Shown here: positions 57,680 to 64,000 of the stretch, piece after piece
Numbering within the stretch: position 1 is the first letter of the stretch
Layout: each line of letters begins with the position of its first letter
From: Pedobacter petrophilus
GTDB lineage: Bacteria; Bacteroidota; Bacteroidia; Sphingobacteriales; Sphingobacteriaceae
Length of the DNA stretch: 64,000 bases
Assembly: GCF_009674725.1 (NCBI RefSeq)
Contig: NZ_WKKH01000002.1
Span: 124,001 to 188,000 of the forward strand
Direction: 5' to 3'
The notes under the pieces: model-generated
The model's input: the letters and a program-made list of their open reading frames with translations, nothing else
Databases searched by the model: none
What the model was told of the DNA's origin: nothing
Made by a program: the position numbers and the translations under genes

Positions 57680-58156
57680 ATGTCAAAAACAAAAAATCAC
57701 ATCGAACTTCAGTTTCTAAGCGAACCATCAGACGTTAATTATGGTGGTAAAGTGCATGGTGGCATGATGATGAAATGGATTGATCAGGCGGCGTTTGCTT
57801 GCGCTTTGCAATGGAGTGACTCTTACTGTGTAACGGTTTATGTTGGCGGCATTCGGTTTTTTAGGCCAGTTCATATCGGCCACCTGGTAAAAATGGAAGC
57901 CCGGATTATTTACACAGGTAAAACGAGTATGCACATCGCAGTAGATGCTTACTCAAAGCCTGTAGGGAAATCAGATTTCGTTAAAAATACCCACTGCATT
58001 ATCGTTTTCGTAGCAGTTGATGAAGAAGGGCAACCCAAAGTGATCCCTTCATTTAAACCAAAAACAGAAAAGGAAAATGCCATGCATGGTTATGCAATTA
58101 AGCTCATGGAGTTAAGAAAAAGTATTGATAAAGAAATGGAACCCTATATTGTTTAA
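57680..58156 (+). CDS. Acyl-CoA thioesterase, hotdog fold
   Basis: A 158-residue single-hotdog thioesterase. The motif NYGGKVHGGMMMKWIDQAAF (about 17-36) carries the catalytic Asn/Asp region. It resembles YciA/BACH-type acyl-CoA thioesterases; the chain-length preference is unknown. The ATG at 57680 is chosen over 57644, which lies inside the inverted repeat. Confidence 0.88.
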   Translation: MSKTKNHIELQFLSEPSDVNYGGKVHGGMMMKWIDQAAFACALQWSDSYCVTVYVGGIRFFRPVHIGHLVKMEARIIYTGKTSMHIAVDAYSKPVGKSDFVKNTHCIIVFVAVDEEGQPKVIPSFKPKTEKENAMHGYAIKLMELRKSIDKEMEPYIV

Positions 58157-58575
58157 TAAATATTTCTAACAGCCATGGGTTGAAACCCATGGCAATGTTA
58201 TACGGTTTAATGCATATTTATTTCACAGCCCCGGGTTTCAACCCTGGGCGTTTTTTTGTTTATAAAATGTTTATCTAATTGCCTGGGGTTGAAACCCAAG
58301 GCAATGTTATATGTTTAATTGATATTTATTTCACAGCCCCGGGTTTCAACCCTGGGCGTTTTTTTGTTTAATAAATATTTCTAACAGCCTTGGGTTGAAA
58401 CCCAAGGCAATGTTATATGGTTTTAATGCATGTTTATTTCACAGCCCCGGGTTTCAACCCTGGGCGTTTTTTTGTTTAATAAACATTTCTAACAGCCTTG
58501 GGTTGAAACCCAAGGCAATGTTATATGGTTTTAATGCATATTTATTTCAATGCCAAGGGTTTCAACCCTGGGCTA
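58150..58575. repeat. Four-copy tandem array of a 108-bp double-palindrome unit
   Basis: Eight palindromes alternate. Type A (GGGTTGAAACCC core) starts at 58172, 58281, 58387 and 58495. Type B (GGGTTTCAACCC core) starts at 58228, 58336, 58444 and 58552. The period is about 108 bp. Type B is followed by a T run (GCGTTTTTTTG) in the first three copies. The last copy is followed by an (ATT)n stretch at 58576-58592. Not a CRISPR: the spacers between palindromes are nearly identical. Confidence 0.9.
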
Positions 58576-58605
58576 TTATTATTATTATTATTATGTAGTT
58601 CAGCG

Positions 58606-60354
58606 CTAGTCCACTACCGGCAGGGAAAAACAGAACTTACTACCTTCGCCAATTGCACTTATTACCCATATTTTTCCAGCTTCTGCTTCGATAAAATCTT
58701 TTGAAATTGCAAGTCCTAAGCCTGAGCCAGATTTGTTTTGTCCATCGGTAGGAACCTGAAAATATCTTTCAAATAGGCGTTTCTGATATTTTTCCTCAAT
58801 GCCTTTTCCATAATCCTTAACAGAGAATTGTATAGATTTATCCTTTTGAAAAACATCAATAACTATTTTTGATTTTTCTGAACTATAACGTAAAGCATTC
58901 GATAAAAAATTAACTAAAACCCAGGCGGTTTTTTGAATATCTGCATTTACCTGAGCGAGGTTTTTATTGCAATTAATTTCGAATTTAATCAATTTTTGTT
59001 CTGCCTGAAACATTACGGCATCTACCGCATATTGGACAATATCTTCTGGTTTAGTAAGGGCCAAAGTAAGCTTCAGGTTTCCTGTTTCTACCTGCGATAA
59101 ATCTAGCAGTTCGCTGGTTATTTTCAGTAACCTGTCACTGTCTTCTTTTATGTGCATTAGCAATTGAACCTGTTCTTCATTCATCGATCCTACCCGTTCA
59201 TCATTCAGCAGTTTCAAACTCATTTTGATAGAAGATAGGGGTGTTTTAAGTTCATGCGAAACCGTTGCGATGAAATTGGTTTTGGCTTCATCAAGTTCTT
59301 TAAATTGGGTAATGTTCTTCAATACGAAAACGCTTCCTGCAGATCTCACAGATGATTTCAAGGTTTTTTCATCTTGATCTTCATAGTTGGGGATGATGAT
59401 TTCTCTATGCTCCAATAAAAAATAAGATTCCTTTTCATCGGCATAAATTTTCAAGGTATTATCTGCTGTTTCGGGGTTAATAATCCTTTTAAGAAGTTCA
59501 TTTTTCTTTATCAGTTCTGCTGCATTCTGACCAATAATTTTTTCTGCATTCAAATCCATCAGCTGTGCTGCCAAATGGTTTAAAAACAGGATTTCGCCCT
59601 TTTCATTTAAACCAATAATCGCATCCTGCATTTGTGCAATAATGGCTTCAATACGCGATTTCTCGGATTTAATTTTGGATAGGTTACTGTTTTCCCATTC
59701 GTTCAATTTAACCACCATGCCATTGAAAGCGTCAGCCAGTTCGGTAAACTCATCGTGATTTTTAAAATGGAGCCTTTGTTTATAATTTTTTCTGCTGATT
59801 TGTTTAATAGCAGAACTAAATTCAGCGAGCGGGTTGGCAACGAAACCGGGGAAATTAACGATGAATGTAAAAAGGATTAAAAAACTCAAAACTGCCGCAA
59901 TTGAGATGTATAAATTTGCGCTTGCAGCTGCTGCGTTCGCCATCTCGTTTTTATCGTAAATGGCTTTCATGTTCACTGCTTCAATGTTTTGAAGTGCCGA
60001 GCGAAGATTTTTGATGCTATTTTCCTTTATCCCTGTAGCGGATGATTTTAGTGCTTTGTATGTGTTTTCCAACTTTTGAAAGGCCATCTTTTCTCCATTC
60101 TCTGTGAGGTTAGTGCCTTCGTTTCTTAGATTTTGTTCAAAAACCTGTGCCGCTTTGATCGATAATGGAAATGTGTTTTCATCGATTATCTTCCGCATGG
60201 TGCTAACATATTTCAGCGATTTATAATTGTCTTTCAAAATGATTTTCGATTTATCTGAAAGCTCATTCAGGAAGAATAAGGCAATCAATCCGAAGGATAG
60301 AACGATTATAAAGAGAAACCCGAATCCGAGGCGAAGCTTGGTTTTAATTTTCAT
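58606..60354 (-). CDS. Sensor histidine kinase with HAMP and PAS domains, kdp-linked
   Basis: A 582-residue kinase with membrane segments at about 8-30 and 148-170 around a helical sensory loop. A HAMP domain (175-225), a PAS domain (235-355), the DHp domain with VSHELKTPLSSIKMSL (His367) and the ATPase domain with NFLSNALRYSS and GSGLGLAI follow. It is next to the KdpD N-terminal gene and probably supplies the kinase activity missing there. The ATG at 60354 (MKIKTKLRLGFGF) is preferred over 60399, which lies in repeat sequence. Confidence 0.88.
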   Translation of the reverse strand: MKIKTKLRLGFGFLFIIVLSFGLIALFFLNELSDKSKIILKDNYKSLKYVSTMRKIIDENTFPLSIKAAQVFEQNLRNEGTNLTENGEKMAFQKLENTYKALKSSATGIKENSIKNLRSALQNIEAVNMKAIYDKNEMANAAAASANLYISIAAVLSFLILFTFIVNFPGFVANPLAEFSSAIKQISRKNYKQRLHFKNHDEFTELADAFNGMVVKLNEWENSNLSKIKSEKSRIEAIIAQMQDAIIGLNEKGEILFLNHLAAQLMDLNAEKIIGQNAAELIKKNELLKRIINPETADNTLKIYADEKESYFLLEHREIIIPNYEDQDEKTLKSSVRSAGSVFVLKNITQFKELDEAKTNFIATVSHELKTPLSSIKMSLKLLNDERVGSMNEEQVQLLMHIKEDSDRLLKITSELLDLSQVETGNLKLTLALTKPEDIVQYAVDAVMFQAEQKLIKFEINCNKNLAQVNADIQKTAWVLVNFLSNALRYSSEKSKIVIDVFQKDKSIQFSVKDYGKGIEEKYQKRLFERYFQVPTDGQNKSGSGLGLAISKDFIEAEAGKIWVISAIGEGSKFCFSLPVVD

Positions 60355-60371
60355 GATGATTTTGTTTTTTA

Positions 60372-60777
60372 ACCGCAAAGAGCACAGCGTTTTTCGCAAA
60401 GAAACGCAAAGCCATGGGTTTAAGATTGGTTTTTATGGTTAATGTTTTGACCGCAAAGAGCGGAGAGTTTTTCGCAAAGGGACGCAAAGCCATGGGTTTA
60501 AAATTGGTTTTTATTGGTTAATGTTTTGACCGCAAAGAGCGGAGAGTTTTTCGCAAAGGAACGCAAAGCTATGGGTTTAAAATTTCATTTTTATTTTCCA
60601 TTGTTGATGTTTTATCACAGAGAATGTGGAGTTCTTCACAGAGGGGAAGGAGAGAATTTATGAGCGCAGTAAAAAAATCTCCGCTTTTATCTCTATACCA
60701 TTTCTCTGTTCACGCTGCAGTTAACTTCTTCAACTTAGCGCTCTTCGCGCCTTTCTTTCCGCTCTTTGCGGTTAACG
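60372..60777. repeat. Tandem 78-bp ACCGCAAAG repeat with an inverted end
   Basis: Three direct copies start at 60372, 60450 and 60529 (ACCGCAAAGAGC, then TTTTTCGCAAAG and ACGCAAAGCCATGGG). The far end (60756-60776) carries the inverse CCGCTCTTTGCGGTTAA. The region lies between the kdp kinase gene and kdpD; no gene is supported in it. Confidence 0.85.
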
Positions 60778-60778
60778 C

Positions 60779-61903
60779 CTAAGAAAGTATCACTAAATCA
60801 ATCTCCTTAGCCGCTAAATTACGCAACAGTTGATTAAATATCGCCGTTCGCATCATAATCTGAAATATATTTAAATGTGGCTTACCGATACAAATGGTGG
60901 TAATTTCTTTTTCTACTGCCATATCAATAATCGTTTGTGTAATGTGATTGCTTTTTATTTTAATTACTTCGGCACCTAACTCTGTAGCCAGCTTAAAATG
61001 GTTAATTAGATACCGTTGCTTATCAAGTTTAATTTTATCGAAACTTTCGGCATCGCTTTGCACATATAAAACAACCCACGGAGACCTGTAGTAAGAGGCT
61101 AATCTTGCTGTTTTTCTAATCACTCCAGCTGCTGTTTCGGCATTAGATGAGATACATGCTAAAAATCTTTCGGTTCTGAGTTTGATGGATTTGGGGATCT
61201 CGATCTGGATTTTCCGCTCTACCTGATGTACCACCTCTTTCAGCGCGAGTTCCCTCAGCTGTAGTATTTTATCGGACTGAAAGAAGTTGTTTAAGGCATT
61301 TTCAATTTTCGACTGATCATAAATTTTCCCTTCCTTCAAACGTGTCACCAGCTCATCGGCAGTTAGATCAATATTTACAATTTCATCTGCCAGTTCTAAT
61401 ATTTTATCAGGTATCCTTTCGGTAACATTTACGCCCGTGATGTGCGCTATTTCCTCATTAATACTTTCCAGATGCTGAATATTTACCGCAGATATCACGC
61501 TGATGCCAGCTTCCAGTAAATCAAAAACATCCTGCCAGCGTTTTGCATTTTTGCTGCCTTCAGCATTGGTATGCGCCAACTCATCCACCAGCACAATTTC
61601 CGGATGCCGATTCAGAATACCTTGCAGATCCATTTCATCTATTGCCTTTCCCCTGTAAAAAATATTTTTTCTGGGAATTACGGGTAACCCGGCAACCAAA
61701 GCCTCAGTTTCTGCTCTTTTATGTGTTTCTACATAACCGATGCAAAGATCAATGCCATTGCGCAACAAAGCATGAGATTCTTGCAGCATCCGATAGGTTT
61801 TACCCACACCAGCACTCATTCCAATGTAGATTTTGAGTTTTCCCCTGTGTGATTTTTTAATCAGCTCGAGAAACTTTTTAACCGAATCGTCTTTTTGTTG
61901 CAT
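60779..61903 (-). CDS. kdpD: KdpD N-terminal and universal-stress domains only
   Basis: A 374-residue protein that covers only the input half of KdpD. The KdpD domain (about 10-220) has the Walker-type IGMSAGVGKTYRMLQ (28-42) and LVDELAHTNAEGS. A universal-stress-protein domain (about 245-374) follows, starting near FLACISSN. The DHp and ATPase domains of E. coli KdpD (894 residues) are absent and instead lie in the next gene. It probably regulates potassium uptake. The ATG at 61903 is preferred over 61963, which is in an inverted repeat. Confidence 0.9.
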   Translation of the reverse strand: MQQKDDSVKKFLELIKKSHRGKLKIYIGMSAGVGKTYRMLQESHALLRNGIDLCIGYVETHKRAETEALVAGLPVIPRKNIFYRGKAIDEMDLQGILNRHPEIVLVDELAHTNAEGSKNAKRWQDVFDLLEAGISVISAVNIQHLESINEEIAHITGVNVTERIPDKILELADEIVNIDLTADELVTRLKEGKIYDQSKIENALNNFFQSDKILQLRELALKEVVHQVERKIQIEIPKSIKLRTERFLACISSNAETAAGVIRKTARLASYYRSPWVVLYVQSDAESFDKIKLDKQRYLINHFKLATELGAEVIKIKSNHITQTIIDMAVEKEITTICIGKPHLNIFQIMMRTAIFNQLLRNLAAKEIDLVILS

Positions 61904-61917
61904 TGATATTTTTTTTA

Positions 61918-61961
61918 GCCACGGAAACACAGATTGACTGTGATTTCCGTGCTTTCGTGGC
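61918..61961. repeat. Inverted element (GCCACGGAAA ... GTGGC)
   Basis: GCCACGGAAACACAG and its inverse form a hairpin just upstream of the preferred kdpD start; a related short form lies at 31042-31087. Confidence 0.6.
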
Positions 61962-61967
61962 AATATT

Positions 61968-63038
61968 TTAAAACGCTATAGCTATGCTTGTTGTCAAGGT
62001 TGTATTTGCGTTCACGGAATTGTTCGCTCTTGCAAAAATTTTATCCTTGCTATCGTAAGTTTTACCCTCCAAACGGATTACCGCATTTGGAATTGGAGCG
62101 TAGTCGACGTTCAGGGAATAACCTTTTGTTTTAAATCCATTAGGTGTTCCGCTAGAAATAAAAATACCATTTTTATCTTCATAATATTCGAATCGGCCCG
62201 CAACAGCCCATTTTGGTGCGAATTTATATTGCGCAATGGCTACTGGTGATAAAACTTCATTTTTATCGCTGCTCCCTTTTACTTTCTGTTGCGTTCCATA
62301 GTCAAAGCCCATTGTTAATCCGAATTTTTCGGTAACTTGAAAGACGCCATAAATATTATGATAGAAACGGTTTACGCGAACAGAATCGACACCCTCAGTA
62401 CCTAAGTAATTGCTGTAATTCACAGTGATTTTATCTGTTGGTTTCCAGGTCAACTGCATTCCGCCAGCAGGCTTGTTATTGCCATCTATACGGGTTATTT
62501 TTTGCCACCCATTTAGGTAAAGCAATGTTGCGGTAAGTTTGCCATCTTTAGTAACGTATGTAATTTTAGCTCCTGATTCATAATAAGGTGTATTTTCTGA
62601 AGAAATGTTTCGGGTTAATACCCAGCAATCTTTAGAAATGGCACTTTCGAAACCGATGTGTGATGAAAAGATACCGGCATCAATCCACAGGTTTTCTGAT
62701 TTCGATAATTTTACTCCGGCATTTGCTTCGAAAATATTTTTCAAAACGCCAGGTTCTGCTGATAAATTGGCATTCGCATAGGTTCCAGCCATTACAGCCA
62801 GGTTTGCACGGATTGATCCACTCTCATAGGCAGCTTTAACGAATCCTAAATTGAGGTTAACTTCATTGGTACGGTTATGTGAATAAATAAAACCAGGGCG
62901 ATTGTGATCTGATGGTTTGTTGAAATCATAACCATAGTACGTTTCCAGATAGCCAGAGAATTTAACTTTAGGCTGGTCTTGAGCGAAGGCGCTTAACGTT
63001 GCTGTTAATATAGTACTAAAAATAAATAGTTTTTTCAT
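61968..63038 (-). CDS. Porin-like outer-membrane protein linked to kdp
   Basis: A 356-residue protein with a signal peptide (LFIFSTILTATLSAFAQ, cleavage after about residue 19) and a beta-barrel-like body (FSGYLETYYGYDFNKP, then YESGAKITYV and many Tyr/Trp strands) ending in a barrel C-terminus (TLTTSIAIAF). It resembles the BBP2/OprO-like porins. Its place between kdpC and kdpD suggests potassium or ion passage across the outer membrane, but this is inference. Confidence 0.75.
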   Translation of the reverse strand: MKKLFIFSTILTATLSAFAQDQPKVKFSGYLETYYGYDFNKPSDHNRPGFIYSHNRTNEVNLNLGFVKAAYESGSIRANLAVMAGTYANANLSAEPGVLKNIFEANAGVKLSKSENLWIDAGIFSSHIGFESAISKDCWVLTRNISSENTPYYESGAKITYVTKDGKLTATLLYLNGWQKITRIDGNNKPAGGMQLTWKPTDKITVNYSNYLGTEGVDSVRVNRFYHNIYGVFQVTEKFGLTMGFDYGTQQKVKGSSDKNEVLSPVAIAQYKFAPKWAVAGRFEYYEDKNGIFISSGTPNGFKTKGYSLNVDYAPIPNAVIRLEGKTYDSKDKIFARANNSVNANTTLTTSIAIAF

Positions 63039-63132
63039 TTTGATAAAGTGATGTGCTTCGGGATAATTTTATTTTTTGGTCGTAATTTCGACCTTAATGG
63101 AGAAATCTTTTCAGAAAGCATATAGTAACCTC

Positions 63133-63172
63133 AAAGGTTTCTCCATTTCGCTGCGCTCCAGTATAAATGCTG
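63133..63172. repeat. REP-like fragment (CTCCATTTCGCTGCGCTCC)
   Basis: A partial copy of the CGTCATTTCGA-type family between kdpC and the porin gene. Confidence 0.5.
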
Positions 63173-63203
63173 GGGGGACTAAAAACTGTAAACTGCTAAT
63201 TGA

Positions 63204-63764
63204 TTACAAATTATCCAGTGCTAAATTCAATTTCAATACATTTATGGATGATGGTCCAAACAAGCCAATTAGTGGTTTTATGGTATTCATTGCCACCAAT
63301 TCTTTTACTTTTTGTTCGCTGATTTTTCGTGCTTTGGCTACTCTTACAATCTGAATGGCCGCACCCTGCTCAGAGATATTTGGGTCTAAACCACTTCCAG
63401 ATGCTGTAACCATATCCGCTGGAATTTCAGATTTTTTTAATCCCGGATTATATTTTAAAATGGTGTCAATTCTGGATTGAACATCTTTTAAGTAATCGGG
63501 ATTAGAGGGGCCTTTGTTTGAGCCGGCAGAACCCGCGGCATTGTAGTTTACGGCAGATGGTCTGCCCCAAAAATATTCTGGTTTGGTAAAGGATTGACCA
63601 AGCAACGCATAGCCAATTGTTTTTCCATTTTTAATGACTTTTTCTCCGCTACCGTTTCCTTTAGAAAGTTTGCCTGCAAGGGCAATACTGATTGGGTAGA
63701 TGATGCATAACAATACGATTAAAACCAAGGTTAAGCGGATAGATTGTATGATGTATTTTTTCAT
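63204..63764 (-). CDS. kdpC: Potassium-transporting ATPase subunit KdpC
   Basis: A 186-residue KdpC with one N-terminal membrane anchor (LTLVLIVLLCIIYPISIAL, about 11-29) and the conserved LGQSFTKPEYFWGRPSA block (about 54-70). It is the chaperone-like subunit of the KdpFABC pump and lies downstream of kdpB. Confidence 0.95.
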   Translation of the reverse strand: MKKYIIQSIRLTLVLIVLLCIIYPISIALAGKLSKGNGSGEKVIKNGKTIGYALLGQSFTKPEYFWGRPSAVNYNAAGSAGSNKGPSNPDYLKDVQSRIDTILKYNPGLKKSEIPADMVTASGSGLDPNISEQGAAIQIVRVAKARKISEQKVKELVAMNTIKPLIGLFGPSSINVLKLNLALDNL

Positions 63765-63898
63765 GATATTATATTTTAATTATTTGTGAGCGGAAACAGG
63801 GCAGCGGAAATAGGTGGCCAATATGATGCATTTTTTGTATTCAATATTCGACTTTATGTCTATTTCCTATTCTTCATTTCCCGCTTTCTTTTTATATT

Positions 63899-64000
63899 CT
63901 AAACCAATAATCCAATTACCAGATCAATTAATTTGATCCCGATGAATGGTGCGACAACGCCCCCGATTCCGTAAATAAATAAGTTTCTGCGAAGCAAAGC
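63899..64000 (-). CDS. kdpB: Potassium-transporting ATPase subunit KdpB, C-terminal fragment
   Basis: On the minus strand the frame from the window edge to a TAG at 63899 reads [20 protein letters not shown] then [13 protein letters not shown]. This matches the C-terminus of KdpB (RRNLWIYGLGG ... PFIGIKVID in E. coli). Only 33 residues are visible. It is followed by kdpC after 134 bp. Confidence 0.92.
   Translation of the reverse strand, partial: ALLRRNLFIYGIGGVVAPFIGIKLIDLVIGLLV

Noticed and set aside
58150..58575. Possible CRISPR array
   Set aside because: The repeats are palindromic pairs at 108 bp and the intervening sequences are nearly identical, whereas CRISPR spacers are unique; no cas genes are present.
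58395..58598. Plus-strand open frame of 67 codons
   Set aside because: It translates the 108-bp repeat and the (ATT)n run; the repeated peptide PKAMLYGFNA is an artefact of the array.

Overview
The window looks like a chromosomal segment of a Bacteroidota bacterium, most likely Sphingobacteriaceae (Pedobacter or a close relative). The reasons are the AT-rich sequence, the near absence of Shine-Dalgarno sites, promoter -7 boxes of the form TAnnTTTG, the long two-domain IspG, an enterobacterial-type long IlvC, a SusB-like GH97 enzyme, a KdpD that lacks its kinase half next to a separate histidine kinase, and DUF4230, GYF_2-RDD and ORF6N proteins. The assignment comes from gene content and protein style only; no database search was possible.

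Layout. 1-8.1 kb: the start of an MlaE-type permease (minus strand, cut by the window edge), an SDR reductase, a PspC / LiaF-like / RDD membrane-protein trio, ispG, a YbdG-type mechanosensitive channel, an alpha/beta hydrolase and a DoxX protein. 8.2-19.5 kb: a heme-synthesis cluster on the plus strand (hemA, fused hemC-hemD, hemB, hemL, a two-component system plus TPR protein, hemE, a zeta-toxin-like two-gene cassette, hemJ), covering glutamyl-tRNA to uroporphyrinogen/coproporphyrinogen plus protoporphyrinogen oxidation. 19.7-26.7 kb: envelope proteins, an ECF sigma factor with a probable anti-sigma partner, a PIN/DUF6364 toxin-antitoxin pair, a lone ABC ATPase, a lipoprotein, a DUF4230 protein and a cupin. 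26.8-44.7 kb: a complete branched-chain amino acid locus on the minus strand (ilvE, ilvD, ilvB, ilvN, ilvC, leuC, leuD, leuB, leuA, ilvA) with several passenger genes. 45-48 kb: atpD-atpC. 48-58 kb: a nucleotide-sugar reductase-like SDR, a peroxiredoxin, tRNA-Arg(ACG), an 850-bp gene-free stretch, adk, obgE, a YdcF protein, a YtxH protein, OsmC, DUF2130, GH97 and an acyl-CoA thioesterase. 58-64 kb: a repeat array and the kdp locus read from the right edge (kdpB end, kdpC, porin, truncated KdpD, separate histidine kinase).

Two results stand out. First, the ilv locus carries two unannotated transcription attenuators. A 44-residue leader peptide with 14 Val/Leu/Ile in 17 residues lies before ilvE, and a 25-residue Ile/Leu/Val-rich leader lies before ilvD. 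Each is followed by a strong terminator, and in each the last leader codons can pair with the 5' arm of the terminator, as classical attenuation requires.

Second, gene boundaries across the window are filled with tracts that keep a strict 7-bp period although the unit sequence varies. At least 18 such tracts are visible. They often begin at a stop codon and end a few bases before the next start codon, and one lies inside ispG. They resemble in form the heptameric STRR repeats of heterocystous cyanobacteria. Other repeat families are also present: a 108-bp double-palindrome tandem array, a 107-bp double-hairpin duplication, a 78-bp ACCGCAAAG repeat, a long element ending in a TGGTTCGTG hairpin, and REP-like GTCA elements.
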